Source of the DNA: Actinomycetales bacterium
Lineage (GTDB): Bacteria; Actinomycetota; Actinomycetes; S36-B12; UBA5976
DNA: 64,000 nt
Assembly (NCBI GenBank): GCA_027484085.1
Contig: JAIXQF010000004.1
Location: 646,162-710,161, forward strand
Reading direction: 5' to 3'
In this document: positions 8,107-18,871 of the stretch, piece by piece
How positions within the stretch are numbered: position 1 is the stretch's first letter
Layout of the letters: the number at the start of each line of letters is the position of its first letter
Position numbers and translations under genes: made by a program
Notes under the pieces: model-generated
The model's input: only the letters and a program-made list of their open reading frames with translations
What the model was told of the DNA's origin: nothing
The model's database searches: none

Positions 8107-11100
8107 TTGCCGAATCAGGTTCAGCCAAAAAAAAATAAAGGTTATCTACCCCGAGCGTTGGCAACAAACCTTGCACTTGCCCTTTCGGTCTCATTGCTCC
8201 AGGTAACGCCAGCAGTGGCTGAGGATGCGCCACCACCTGCAGCCATTGATTTGGTGGCTCGGTACGTATCAGAATCTAACGTCCCGCAAAGCCTGCTCGA
8301 TGAGTCTACGTTTCGGGAAATGACCCCAACTTCTATCTATCGACTCGACCTTCAGGCAACCTGTGGACACTTCTCATTCATAGATTCAAATGGCGCTGGA
8401 AGCGCAGACAATCAAGATGTTGATTTCAATTCACAACCAAGCCATGCCAAATTTTTTGGTGACCAAGCTTATTTAGATGGCGTTTTAGATAATTTAAGAA
8501 TTTTACGTCCCGAAGTTCCATTTTTTGAGGGTGGAACCATTCCTGAAGACTGTCCAGCTACTTCCACCGTAAAGGCTTGGGTGCAAGACAGCGCTGACTC
8601 ATGGAATGCCAATTTGATTCCTTCAGATCAGGCAAATTACCAGCTTGCAAACTCTGTCGAGTTTCCAAATGTTGAAACTCCCGCACTTGAGACTTACAAC
8701 AATGGGTTTAAAGTTTCTTGGCCTGAATATTTAGGAATTCAAAATTACACTCCAGCAGGATTCACGCTGCGATATCGTGAAGTAACTGGTGGAACTCAGG
8801 GGCCATGGACTTATGTAAATGTTGCGGATAATGCTCTAAGCGCAGTCGTAGAACTGCCCGTTGATCCAGACACCCTGATGGGCGACATGGGCAAATCCTA
8901 CGAGGCCTACGTTGCGGCAAATGTTTATGACTGCAATGGGAATTCACACTTTGGTCCGTACGTCAGCCTCTTTATGGTTTCCCAATTTGGGCTCAATCCT
9001 GATCCTGCTGCAGGAAATGTTGGTGCCGCTACAACCACGGGAAACAATGTTGCGTCCCAATGTTCTGGTACTCCGCCAAGCTCTGAACTCTTTGAAGCCA
9101 CTGCAGATTTCACAAGATTCGATTGGTTGGGCGCTGGCACAGGAATCAGCAATGTCGTAATTCGCCCACAAGAAGGAGTGCAACCGCCTGTACTGCTTGG
9201 AGCTGAATCAATGCGGGCATATTGGATACCAAATGTCGATGCTGATCCACTTACCCAAGGCATTGAGATTAAGTGCAAAAACGTTACTGGATCAAACTTT
9301 GGTTACGATTCACATGCGGCAGTACTTGAATGTCCAGAATTCGATCTTTCGGATGTGCAACCAGGCCTGACGGCCCAGATTAAGCGCTACTTTGCCAATA
9401 GCGACCCTTGGCATCAAATTTCAATAAAGCTCGTCAGCAATGTAGACGGCCTAGCAATTAATGGCGCGATCGCGTATCGGATAGATCTGGCAAGTGGCCA
9501 AGGCACAGAACTTGAAATGACCAGTGATGGCGATCTTGTTTTAGAAAATTCTGATACGTGGTTTATTGCCTCGGACTCCAATGACATCACTAAGCCCGCA
9601 AGTTTGCACTACTTTGGGGATTTTGGTGGAACTGTGACTCGGGACGACTTATCGACAGGTGCTGGCAAGTTCTGGTTGAAGAAGCCAGTAATGATTGATC
9701 CGCTGACAAATCAGACCCATCGTTTTGTTGATGGATTTACCGACCTTGTTACAGGTACAGCCGGCGAGGCGATTATCGTAGCTATGAAGGCTGCCGATCA
9801 GCTTGAATATCAGCAAAGGCAAGATGAAGGCTGGCCTGGAATATTAAATGCTGAACTACCTGACGTAATTAATGTGAGTGAATCTGGTTCGGTTCGAACT
9901 TTGCCAGCGCTCAGAATCCAATATGAATGTCGTGATTTTGGTCGAAATTCGATTTACCCAGTGGTTGTTCAGAACGATGGAAAACCAATTGGATGCAACA
10001 TTGGCAATATCGATTACGGCAGCACTGACACCTCAAGTGCACTAGACAGGGGCCTTTACCCAAGTGCTGATGAGGAGCAATGGAAAAAATCTGACTGGAT
10101 TTCAACCTTCACGAGTGCATTTCCGAATGCAACTCCAAGATTGGGTTGGGCTTGCAATGATTGCATCGTAACCTCTGTTGGGCCCGAATCCCAAAATACA
10201 ACTCTGGCAGATGGTCTACCGCTTGGATTTACTACTGAAGTTGCACAAGCAAGCGGACTCGATCGAATCCGCATTTTCCCGCAAGGAGTAGTTCAGCTAC
10301 ATTCCAGTGGCAGTACCGATCTCCTTAGTGGAGCCAGTGTTGCTGCTTTTGGAAATGTCAACTTAGGTAATGGAAGTTTGCAAGGTCCTTGGAATGAATT
10401 GCCGGACTACGACTTCTTTTACTGGGGAAGAACTTCATATCAAGGGCGACTGGCCTTTGTAATCACTTGGGTAAAGATCCCCACCCTTGATAATGGCAAT
10501 CTAATTGATGCCACGCCAACTACCGTGCAGTTAATGCTCGTGAGCGGTGCTAGTCCAGATTCGCTTAATAATTATTTCAGCAATCCAGATCAACAACCCC
10601 CTACAGAGGTTGATGTGATTTGGAACTTTGATTCAATTCAAAGCCAGGGTGCCGCACCTTTATTTGTAACAGTGAACAATGACGATCCAAATGATTTGTA
10701 TTCAGGCATTGCTACGTATAGCAACGGAAACACATCTCTCATTAGTGATGCGTTTACTACTGGTGATCAAACTGCCACGGTCGGACTTGGAAATGAGTCC
10801 TGTGACAGTGGATGTGTATCTGCTCGCCTGATCGGTAATAAGCTGCAAAGCACAGCAAACGGTCGATATGTCCTTGGGATTCGAACTTACGAGACCACGC
10901 AAACACTAACTGGATTTCCCGCTCCCGCAGCACCACGTGACGTTGAATTTTCGAGAACTGTCATAGAAACGGCCATTGTTTCTTGGAGTAAACCCCTGCC
11001 ATGGGTACTGCGCGCCTTTGCGGGATTAACCGACGACGATACGGTTCCGATCTACGGGTATCGCATTGAATACGCGAGAAATACTCGCGGCGAGGATTTT

Positions 11101-14100
11101 AGTTGCCAAAATGGTGGCCCTGACCCAGCCCCATGTTTCTCGGTATTTCCAGCGATGGATTCTCCTCCGCTAACTATGGACAGTCCAGGCGTTACGGTTT
11201 CTGGAGGTGGGGACACCGAGCGGTTCTCTGTTTCAATACCTGATCTTCTGAAAAATGAGCAATACACATTCCGGGTTTACGCAACGTACGCAGGTCTGAA
11301 CCTCTCCCAAGATCCCTCATATCCCTCCAGCGAAGATTTTGTATTCACCAACGAGGTTCGTAGCTCACCAGCAACAGCAAATGAATTTCACGAAGGTAAC
11401 CTCCAAATCACTACAGTTGGCAGTGAACCGAATCCGCTGGCATCGGGTGCTCAAGCAATTGCAAGCACTATTGCAGGAACAGTTACCGTTACAAATGCAA
11501 CGATTAATGGATCGCCATATGCATATGGGAATACTGCAGAGAGTGTTGGATATTTTCAGGGTGGTGAAAACTCAATTGGGTTCGATCAAGGAATAGCGCT
11601 CACGCCATTAATGGATTCGCGCACCTTTGAGCGAGGAAGTGGAATCGCTGCGACTGATTCACGTGGACAATTCCCAAGTTACTTCGCAAATCCAAATCAT
11701 CGCTCAAAATACTTTGACTTAGCCAATAGTTTTGCTGAAGTCATGAGCACTCAAGAAAGTTGGAGATTAAACAATGGCTTCAGTCCTGTTTGTGACGTAA
11801 ATTCACCGCCGATTGACTGTATTAATGGCGCAACCGTGTTGCAGTTCGATGTTGAAAATCCAGACGTTGATTCGTATTTGAAATTTGAGTATGCCATTGC
11901 TGGTCTTGAGGATGCCTCAGGCCAAAATGCAGGCTATGTATACGACTACCCAGATGGTTTTGGACTATTTGTTGGCGGAATCAGCCAAGAGAATTCTTGC
12001 GCATTGGTACCACAGGTTGCCGATGAAACGTTGAGTCAGCGTTACATGTCTATGGGTAATGCACTTAATGCCCGACTTGCGATGGAAGTCCCAATTGACT
12101 CTGACCTAAATTCACGAACTGTTTCCGCAATCATGAGCTGTGTTGTTGATACCTCCACGATTGGATCCGAGTCGATTACCATCACTATGGCAATTGCGAA
12201 CGCTCGAGATGGAGCGCTTTCAACGGGTGTATTTATCAAATCAAATTCGATACGTTTTGAACCAACTGCGATCACATTGATTGATGTGCCGGCAGCAAAT
12301 GAAGGAGAAACCTATCCAGAATTACAGTTCCTATCCACAGGAACTGTACCAGCCAGTTGGTCAGCAACTGGCTTGCCGAATGGAATGTCCTTATCTTCAT
12401 CTGGCCTGCTTACTGGTGTACCGACTGAATCAGGCAACTTTAACTTCACAGTTAATGCGCTGAATCAAAACGAAGAAGTTTTGGCATCGCAAGCTTTCAC
12501 AATTCAGGTGTCTAGATCTCAAAATGGAAACCTAGTAGTTCATGACAGATTCCTGCAGGGTCGCTACGTCGAAGTAGGCATTGGAGGCAATGGTCACTTT
12601 GGAAGCTCTGGTGATGCCCCTGAAGGATATCACTCGCGAGATACAAGTATGGATGACGATGACGTTCAACAACGACGAATTGGATTCGTGTCGGATCGAG
12701 ATCGTGACGGTTGGGGAGTCGGTAAAGATGATGGTGACTTCTTCGTCCCAGGGACTCCATTTGAAGGATTCGGCATTGATGTTGGTGGCGTTTCCTACTT
12801 CAACGATCACAACACTACGGACATCAGACGTCTGAGTGAACTTACCGAAGTTGATGCGATGATTCAAAAGAGCACCTGGACATCAGAGGTAATGACTAAT
12901 GGACTTCAGGTAACTCAAGTTGCATCGGTTCCGGTAAATGATCAGCGCCTCGATGTAACAGTAACTCTGACCAATAATTCAGATGTCAATTTGAATGACG
13001 TTTACTACGCAAGACAGGTAGATAACGATGCCAACGTATATGCCTGCCAGGAAACTGGAGGCGGATGGAAAAGCCTAAATACGGTAGTTGCTCAAGCTGG
13101 AGGAAATGACGGAGTTTCGCTGGTTTCCTCAATCATGATGGACGACTGCAATGACTTTGAAACGCCAACTGACCTAAGCGAGCCTCATTCTTACCTTGGA
13201 ATGATTTCAACGGATCCATCATCTGTAGCTGCACTTCAAGGTTTCGATGATTTTGGTTCACAGCGAGCAACTGATTTTGTAACTGGAATTACTGAAACAG
13301 AATGTGCTCTACGTGGAAATGGAGACGGAGAGGAAGACGAAGGTCCTAGATGTTTACCGGTCATGGTAACCCCTGGCTCTCAAGTCTTTGGTGATTCTGG
13401 CATTGGTCTTGGCTTTAACTTGGGTACGTTTGCCCCAGGCGCAAGCCGAACAATATCGTTTACATATATATTGTCGCTAGAGCAAGCTCAAGAGATCATC
13501 GAAGATCACAACGGCCAAAATGGTATTTCGGCGCCAGCTATTACCGCTATGAGGTCAAATTTTGTTGCGGCCGTTAGTACGAGTTTCTCTTTGAGCAAAT
13601 CTGATTGGATTAATTCTCAGGCTGGTGGTGAGGTTTCTTATTACACAGTCACACCCACCCTGCCCGCTGGACTAAGTCTGAACCCATCAACGGGTGAGAT
13701 TTCAGGCACTCCAACGCAAACTATTGGTACATCCAGCTTTTCGTTGACCGCGCATAACCTTGCTGGCTCATCGACTGTTGACTTCCTGTTGGCGGTTGTT
13801 GAAGGACCTTATCTATACAACGATGGCGGACAATTAAAGGCCAGCTGGCCTTCAGTTGACCCAGGCGGCGTTCCTGAATACGAGTATTCGCTTCAACGCA
13901 ACGGCGTGAGTTGGTCAGATGCAACTGTTGTTGCAAATGATTCATCACCGTTGATAACCGTTTCTCCACAGGTCGAATTTGGATCGTACAAAGTGAGAGT
14001 GAGGATTGCTGGAGCAGGAGATGAATCCTGGATTGAATCTCAACCATTCTTCTATGGCGTTACAGGATGCAACTCTACGTCTGCAGAGTTAAACGTTTTG

Positions 14101-16212
14101 ATGTTGAGTGCGGAGCCGGGTGGTGAATTACAGGGGACCAATCCAACCGGAATTGACGCAAACATCTTGGAAGACATCTGCAGTAGTCCTTGGGTTAATG
14201 TTGAAGTTTTTGATGGTCAAGGGTTTACTGGTGAAGCAAAGGGATCGCGAGATGCCTGGGAAGAAGCGCTTGAGGGCGTCGATGTCCTAGTCGTCCCATC
14301 ATTTAACTTTGGCAGCCTTCGCGGTTCAGATTTAATGAGTGATGGTGCGTTTGACTTAGTTGATAACTGGGTTTCTAGAGGTGGACGCCTGATTTTTACT
14401 GGCGCCGCTGAGCGTGTTGATGAGTTGAATTACTTTGCCAGACTTGAGCCAGGTGACATTGATGTAGTTCAAGTAACCGAGGAGAGAGGCTGGAGACGTG
14501 AGGAAACCACAAACACCTCGCTGCCACTTAACCTTCAAACTTATGGTCAGCCAGGATTAAATCTATGGGGAATTGCGACAAACTCTTATCTTGATTTTTA
14601 TGGCGAGACACAAAGTTTCATGTCAGCATCACTTGCCTCATCGTTCTTTGTTGGTTACGGATCTGTAGTTGCGTTATCAAATAATTTCGAAACTACTGAT
14701 TCGAACTGGAGAAAAGTACTAACTCAATCGATTCATAGCACTTTGAAAAATGGAATTACCGTGATCGAAAACGAATCGTATTGGTACTTAGAGCGTGGCG
14801 AGCTTTACGGTGGGATGTCTGATTCAACACCAAGCTCGATGGTTCGACTTGGATCGGTTTCATCTCAAACCACGATTTCTTGCGTGAATACACCGGCAAA
14901 TCCGGCGATCATAAGTAGAACGGATGCTGGCACCACGGTTAAATGTGGATCTATGTTGGTAAACGATGGAATCGTAGAAACTCCTGTCCGCGCGCGCCTG
15001 ACTAGGTTCTTTGCCAGTGGCGCGCCTTGGGTAAAGACTTCGGTTTCGATTACAAATGAAGACCCTACAAACTGGTATGACAATGAACTCTGGTTTGGTG
15101 GCCGCTTGGGACTTGGCGATGAGCCTTTACTTGAGATAGAAGGTCGACAAATAACGTCAGGAGAGGACTTGGAATCCGAAACCCAAGTTCTTGTTGCAAG
15201 CTCTGGCGCAGCAATTGGCAACGCACCAGAAGACGGCTCTGGTTTTATGGTTGTTCGCGTTAGCGGACGTGAACCAAGCCGGGTTTACGGTGGTGCAGCC
15301 CTAGATGGAGATCCAGCGTTCACCAGAAATCAACTCTGGAGCGTACACCGAATTAACAATCTGGAGGATGAAGAAACCTTCACTTACAGCTGGTTTGAAG
15401 GTTTTGCCGATTATGACCCAGGTTGCGATCGCCTTGCGTCTCTTAATGCTTGGAATCGCAGCGGAGAGTTCCTTCTCAATTCTGAGAATGAGTATTCAGC
15501 AGATGGGTTTGAATCAAACAACCAACTCGACTTACCAAACTTATTCAGTTTGGATTGTGATCTGTATGGACAGCAGGCAACTGATATTGAAGTTCGTCAG
15601 AATAATGGGCGAGTGGACTTGGAGTGGTCGAAACCAATTGGCGCAACCAGATATCACATTCAATATCGCATTGAAGGCTCAACTACTTGGGGAAACACCA
15701 ATGTCGTTGATTCAGGACGCGGTGACCGCGATTCTTACACGATCAACGGCCTACAGGATGGCCAAACTTACGAGTTTAGGATCCGCCCACTCCAGGAGAA
15801 TCGCACAATTGCTGGTGACACCGGCAAGGGTTTCTGGACGATTACTTCGCCAGTGACAGTAAGTGTTGATCCAACGCCATCTCCAACGCCAACGCCATCG
15901 GTATCGCCAACGCCGGTTCCACTGAAGGCTCAAGCAACTCCAGCGGTTCCAAAAACAATTAAGAACAAAAAGACCATTAAGTTCACCATGAAAACAAAGG
16001 CCGGGCTTCCACTCGTTGTTACTTCGAGCGGAAAGTGCAAAACCTCCAAGATTCTGGTGAAGAAAAAGGTTGGAAAGAAGACTGTGACAACCCAAACTGG
16101 CTGGCTGGTTACCGCTAACGGTGTGGGCAATTGTTCAGTCAAGTTATCCGCCAAGGGGAATACTGTTTGGAAGCCACTAAAGGTAACCAAGGTAGTAAAG
16201 GTTCTTAAGTAA
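8107..16212 (+). CDS. Giant secreted multidomain protein (Fn3, choice-of-anchor L, putative Ig domains)
   Basis: About 2701 aa. I prefer the TTG at 8107 because GGAG lies 7 nt upstream; the longest frame opens with GTG at 8077. A signal peptide is clear: a Lys-rich n-region (PKKNKG), a hydrophobic core and a TPAVA/ED cleavage site. Approximate domains: Fn3-like 192-295; a beta-rich domain A 329-565; nidogen-like sandwich 697-818; Fn3 937-1088; choice-of-anchor L 1127-1388; putative Ig 1389-1470; an Asp-rich domain C 1475-1798; putative Ig 1818-1898; Fn3 1899-1987; a ThuA/glutamine-amidotransferase-like fold 1995-2222; domain B, which resembles A, 2245-2448; Fn3 2488-2585; a Pro/Thr linker; and a Lys-rich C-terminal beta domain 2609-2701. 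No LPxTG or C-terminal membrane anchor is seen. Probably an adhesin or surface-layer glycan-binding protein; the function is inferred. Confidence 0.85.
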   Translation: MPNQVQPKKNKGYLPRALATNLALALSVSLLQVTPAVAEDAPPPAAIDLVARYVSESNVPQSLLDESTFREMTPTSIYRLDLQATCGHFSFIDSNGAGSADNQDVDFNSQPSHAKFFGDQAYLDGVLDNLRILRPEVPFFEGGTIPEDCPATSTVKAWVQDSADSWNANLIPSDQANYQLANSVEFPNVETPALETYNNGFKVSWPEYLGIQNYTPAGFTLRYREVTGGTQGPWTYVNVADNALSAVVELPVDPDTLMGDMGKSYEAYVAANVYDCNGNSHFGPYVSLFMVSQFGLNPDPAAGNVGAATTTGNNVASQCSGTPPSSELFEATADFTRFDWLGAGTGISNVVIRPQEGVQPPVLLGAESMRAYWIPNVDADPLTQGIEIKCKNVTGSNFGYDSHAAVLECPEFDLSDVQPGLTAQIKRYFANSDPWHQISIKLVSNVDGLAINGAIAYRIDLASGQGTELEMTSDGDLVLENSDTWFIASDSNDITKPASLHYFGDFGGTVTRDDLSTGAGKFWLKKPVMIDPLTNQTHRFVDGFTDLVTGTAGEAIIVAMKAADQLEYQQRQDEGWPGILNAELPDVINVSESGSVRTLPALRIQYECRDFGRNSIYPVVVQNDGKPIGCNIGNIDYGSTDTSSALDRGLYPSADEEQWKKSDWISTFTSAFPNATPRLGWACNDCIVTSVGPESQNTTLADGLPLGFTTEVAQASGLDRIRIFPQGVVQLHSSGSTDLLSGASVAAFGNVNLGNGSLQGPWNELPDYDFFYWGRTSYQGRLAFVITWVKIPTLDNGNLIDATPTTVQLMLVSGASPDSLNNYFSNPDQQPPTEVDVIWNFDSIQSQGAAPLFVTVNNDDPNDLYSGIATYSNGNTSLISDAFTTGDQTATVGLGNESCDSGCVSARLIGNKLQSTANGRYVLGIRTYETTQTLTGFPAPAAPRDVEFSRTVIETAIVSWSKPLPWVLRAFAGLTDDDTVPIYGYRIEYARNTRGEDFSCQNGGPDPAPCFSVFPAMDSPPLTMDSPGVTVSGGGDTERFSVSIPDLLKNEQYTFRVYATYAGLNLSQDPSYPSSEDFVFTNEVRSSPATANEFHEGNLQITTVGSEPNPLASGAQAIASTIAGTVTVTNATINGSPYAYGNTAESVGYFQGGENSIGFDQGIALTPLMDSRTFERGSGIAATDSRGQFPSYFANPNHRSKYFDLANSFAEVMSTQESWRLNNGFSPVCDVNSPPIDCINGATVLQFDVENPDVDSYLKFEYAIAGLEDASGQNAGYVYDYPDGFGLFVGGISQENSCALVPQVADETLSQRYMSMGNALNARLAMEVPIDSDLNSRTVSAIMSCVVDTSTIGSESITITMAIANARDGALSTGVFIKSNSIRFEPTAITLIDVPAANEGETYPELQFLSTGTVPASWSATGLPNGMSLSSSGLLTGVPTESGNFNFTVNALNQNEEVLASQAFTIQVSRSQNGNLVVHDRFLQGRYVEVGIGGNGHFGSSGDAPEGYHSRDTSMDDDDVQQRRIGFVSDRDRDGWGVGKDDGDFFVPGTPFEGFGIDVGGVSYFNDHNTTDIRRLSELTEVDAMIQKSTWTSEVMTNGLQVTQVASVPVNDQRLDVTVTLTNNSDVNLNDVYYARQVDNDANVYACQETGGGWKSLNTVVAQAGGNDGVSLVSSIMMDDCNDFETPTDLSEPHSYLGMISTDPSSVAALQGFDDFGSQRATDFVTGITETECALRGNGDGEEDEGPRCLPVMVTPGSQVFGDSGIGLGFNLGTFAPGASRTISFTYILSLEQAQEIIEDHNGQNGISAPAITAMRSNFVAAVSTSFSLSKSDWINSQAGGEVSYYTVTPTLPAGLSLNPSTGEISGTPTQTIGTSSFSLTAHNLAGSSTVDFLLAVVEGPYLYNDGGQLKASWPSVDPGGVPEYEYSLQRNGVSWSDATVVANDSSPLITVSPQVEFGSYKVRVRIAGAGDESWIESQPFFYGVTGCNSTSAELNVLMLSAEPGGELQGTNPTGIDANILEDICSSPWVNVEVFDGQGFTGEAKGSRDAWEEALEGVDVLVVPSFNFGSLRGSDLMSDGAFDLVDNWVSRGGRLIFTGAAERVDELNYFARLEPGDIDVVQVTEERGWRREETTNTSLPLNLQTYGQPGLNLWGIATNSYLDFYGETQSFMSASLASSFFVGYGSVVALSNNFETTDSNWRKVLTQSIHSTLKNGITVIENESYWYLERGELYGGMSDSTPSSMVRLGSVSSQTTISCVNTPANPAIISRTDAGTTVKCGSMLVNDGIVETPVRARLTRFFASGAPWVKTSVSITNEDPTNWYDNELWFGGRLGLGDEPLLEIEGRQITSGEDLESETQVLVASSGAAIGNAPEDGSGFMVVRVSGREPSRVYGGAALDGDPAFTRNQLWSVHRINNLEDEETFTYSWFEGFADYDPGCDRLASLNAWNRSGEFLLNSENEYSADGFESNNQLDLPNLFSLDCDLYGQQATDIEVRQNNGRVDLEWSKPIGATRYHIQYRIEGSTTWGNTNVVDSGRGDRDSYTINGLQDGQTYEFRIRPLQENRTIAGDTGKGFWTITSPVTVSVDPTPSPTPTPSVSPTPVPLKAQATPAVPKTIKNKKTIKFTMKTKAGLPLVVTSSGKCKTSKILVKKKVGKKTVTTQTGWLVTANGVGNCSVKLSAKGNTVWKPLKVTKVVKVLK

Positions 16213-16271
16213 ACAGCGACTTCTCCCCGGTTTAGGTAGCATTTCTGCAAGGCCTAGATTTGGAGAGCTCG

Positions 16272-18695
16272 TTGGCAAACTTAAAGATCGTCATTGTTGG
16301 TGCTGGCATTGCAGGCACAGGACTTGCTGACGAGTTAACCCAGCTCGGCCAGCGCGATGTCACTGTCGTTGATCAGGGACCGATATGGAAAACTGGCGGC
16401 GCTACCTCGCATGCTCCTGGGCTGATGACTCGAACCAGTGCTTCAAAGATGATGCACCAGTTTGCGGACTACACCATTTCAAAACTAATGACCATGGACG
16501 TTGCGGGATTGCCTTGCTTCTATCCAGTTGGATCGATCGAAGTTGCCTTAACTCAAGAGCGCCTGGATTATTTAGTGCGTCGCACTGAGTTCGCTGCGTC
16601 TTGGAGTTTCAGTGCTGAGATGCTGTCTCCAGAAGAATGTGCCAACTTAAATCCGTTACTTGATCCAAATACTTTCATTGGCGGATTTCACACAACCGGT
16701 GAGGGCATCGGCAAGGCGCTTCGCAGCGCCCAGGCCCAAGGTGAGCGCGCGCAATCATTGGGAGCAACATTTATCGGCAACACAACGGTGACAGGCATTG
16801 AAACTGTTGGCTCAAAAGTTGCTGGAGTACGAACCGAAACCGGAGTCATTCCAGCGGACTTAGTTGTTATCGCTGCAGGTGGCTGGGGTAACTCGATTGC
16901 AGCAACAGCTGGCGTCACATTGCCACTGGTTTCGATGGAGCATCAGTACGCGGTAACTGAGCCAGTTTCGGTGTTAGCAAAGGGTCGCAACGGCGATGCC
17001 AGCGTTCCATTTGTTCGGATTTATGAAGCGGGAACTTATGTTCGCGACGAAGGCGATAAAGCAGGCATTGGTTCGTTTAACCATCGCGCATTACCCGTTA
17101 CTGATGCTGACATGGTCAAGAATGCTGCGAACCTAGCGGATCCTTCGATGTTGCCATTCACGCAAGTTGACTGGGATCAGGCGTGGGTAGAAACGCTCGA
17201 AGTAATGCCAGTGTTATCTGGCTTGAAATACGAACAGGCCTATAACGGTGTCTTCCCATACTCATCTGATGGCTTACCTCTGATGGGCCCAGCACCTAGT
17301 GTTGATGGGCTCTGGGTTTTGGAATGCGTTTGGGCTACCCACTCGGTCGGCGCTGCGCGATCCTTGGCCCAGGCAATTTGCGGTATCGCACCTGACATTG
17401 ACTTTGCACCAGCTGATCTAACTCGCTTCGATACTCCTGAGTTGGTGAAGGCTGACTACGAACAGCGTTGCGACAATGCGTACATCGACACTTATGCAAT
17501 CCACCACCCAGCTGAACCATCGACTAGCCCACGTGGCGTTCGGCTGTCACCGTTCTACTCTGAACAAGAAAAACTTGGTGCGGCATTTTTCGATACTGCA
17601 GGCTGGGAGCGACCGCGTTGGTTTGAATCCAATGCCGGCTTACTCGCTGGACTTAGTGTGCCCGCACGTGATTCCTGGTCGAGTAAGTTCTGGTCACCGA
17701 TTGCCGGTGCTGAGCATTTAAGGACCCGCGAAATTGCTGGTGTTTTTGACATGACTTCACTGCGGCGAATTCAGGTATCTGGTCCAGATTCAGGAAAATT
17801 CTTGAACTACGCAGCTGCCAGGAATGTGGCACGCGGAATTGGATCAGTTACTTACACGATGCTGTTGGATCACAATGGCGGAATCGTTTCTGACGTGACA
17901 ATTAGCCAACTTGCAGATGATCGATTCTTGATCGGGGGCAATAGTCCGCGCGATGTGGTTTGGCTGAACTCGATTGCTGTTGGCTTTGACGTTCAGATCT
18001 CCGATGTCACTAACGAAACTACGTGTATTGCAGTCTGGGGACCGCAAGCGCGGGAAATCCTGGCCCCGATAACGGATACCGATTTAACAAACGAGTCATT
18101 TAAGTACTTCACCGCTAAAGAATCATCGGTGGCTGGCGTATCGACCACGGCGGTTCGAGTTTCCTATGTTGGTGAACTTGGCTGGGAGCTTGCTTGTGAT
18201 GCCTCTGAAGGCTTAAAGCTTTGGAATTCCGTGATGAGTCAAGCAAGCCAAGTTGGCGCAATTCCCGCTGGGCGGAGTGCGCTGACTAGCTTGCGCTTGG
18301 AAAAGGGATATCGAGCCTGGGGAAGTGACATGAGCCGGGAAGATACCCCTGCAAGTGCTGGTCTAGATTTTGCAGTCCGCTCAGATGGGGACCACTTAGG
18401 TTTAGCTACTGCAGCATCTAAAGTTTCAACTCGACGTTTGCGCACCTTAAGCCTTACTGATATCGAGATTGTGCCAACTGCTGGACAGCCCATTTCCATC
18501 GATGGCAAAACCGTTGGCTACGTAACTAGCGCTGAGTTTGGCTGGTCAGTTGGTCACCCGGTTGCACTTGGCTGGTTGCCAAATGGTGTAACTGAAGGTG
18601 AATTAGTGCAGATTTCGTGTGGCGGTGAATTGGCAAATGCAGTTGTAGCGCCAGATGCAGTCTTTGATCCAACAGGATCAAAGATCAGGGTTTAA
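16272..18695 (+). CDS. FAD-dependent dimethylglycine/sarcosine dehydrogenase-like protein with GcvT domain (paralogue 1)
   Basis: About 807 aa. The TTG at 16272 has GGAG 6 nt upstream; an in-frame TTG at 16260 is possible. The N-terminal DAO domain opens with the dinucleotide-binding motif IVIVGAGIAGTG; GGATSHAPGL places a His where DMGDH/SarDH attach flavin covalently. A linker domain is followed by a folate-binding GcvT domain with YTMLLDHNGGI and VSYVGELGWEL, and a GcvT C-terminal barrel. The expected reaction is oxidative N-demethylation of a methylated glycine with transfer of C1 to tetrahydrofolate. The second paralogue is at 39170-41641. The convergent DUF5302 gene overlaps its end by 4 bp. 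Confidence 0.82.
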   Translation: MANLKIVIVGAGIAGTGLADELTQLGQRDVTVVDQGPIWKTGGATSHAPGLMTRTSASKMMHQFADYTISKLMTMDVAGLPCFYPVGSIEVALTQERLDYLVRRTEFAASWSFSAEMLSPEECANLNPLLDPNTFIGGFHTTGEGIGKALRSAQAQGERAQSLGATFIGNTTVTGIETVGSKVAGVRTETGVIPADLVVIAAGGWGNSIAATAGVTLPLVSMEHQYAVTEPVSVLAKGRNGDASVPFVRIYEAGTYVRDEGDKAGIGSFNHRALPVTDADMVKNAANLADPSMLPFTQVDWDQAWVETLEVMPVLSGLKYEQAYNGVFPYSSDGLPLMGPAPSVDGLWVLECVWATHSVGAARSLAQAICGIAPDIDFAPADLTRFDTPELVKADYEQRCDNAYIDTYAIHHPAEPSTSPRGVRLSPFYSEQEKLGAAFFDTAGWERPRWFESNAGLLAGLSVPARDSWSSKFWSPIAGAEHLRTREIAGVFDMTSLRRIQVSGPDSGKFLNYAAARNVARGIGSVTYTMLLDHNGGIVSDVTISQLADDRFLIGGNSPRDVVWLNSIAVGFDVQISDVTNETTCIAVWGPQAREILAPITDTDLTNESFKYFTAKESSVAGVSTTAVRVSYVGELGWELACDASEGLKLWNSVMSQASQVGAIPAGRSALTSLRLEKGYRAWGSDMSREDTPASAGLDFAVRSDGDHLGLATAASKVSTRRLRTLSLTDIEIVPTAGQPISIDGKTVGYVTSAEFGWSVGHPVALGWLPNGVTEGELVQISCGGELANAVVAPDAVFDPTGSKIRV

Positions 18696-18871
18696 GAACT
18701 TCCGCTGCGGCGACGTTCGATACGTCGAGCTGCTGGCCCAGAAGTTTTGGCCTTTGCATTTTCAGAAGTTGTACCTGAAGAGGCGCCCTTAGCGCTTTGT
18801 GACTTCTTCTTTTCCAAGGCTGCTAGGAACGCTGCCTTGTTGGGGTCTTCTGCTTTAGGTGAATTAGCCAT
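18692..18871 (-). CDS. DUF5302-like small protein
   Basis: A 59-aa gene read directly from the sequence: ATG at 18871 with AGGAC just upstream, stop at 18692-18694. The protein opens MANSPKAEDPNKAAFLAALE, then KKKSQ, a Ser/Gly/Ala-rich middle and a basic end, PAARRIERRRSGSS. The layout (short acidic start, KxxFxxALExK helix, basic Arg-rich tail) matches the small actinobacterial DUF5302 family. It overlaps the stop of the dehydrogenase gene by 4 bp and is divergent from the MFS gene. Function unknown; the basic tail could contact nucleic acid or ribosome. Confidence 0.65.
   Translation of the reverse strand: MANSPKAEDPNKAAFLAALEKKKSQSAKGASSGTTSENAKAKTSGPAARRIERRRSGSS

Noticed and set aside
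15751..16250. Long antisense frames under the end of the giant protein gene, and many similar antisense frames under accD, fabF and fabD.
   Set aside because: They show no recognisable domain, no ribosome binding sites, and Arg/Ser/His-rich or low-complexity composition typical of shadow frames.
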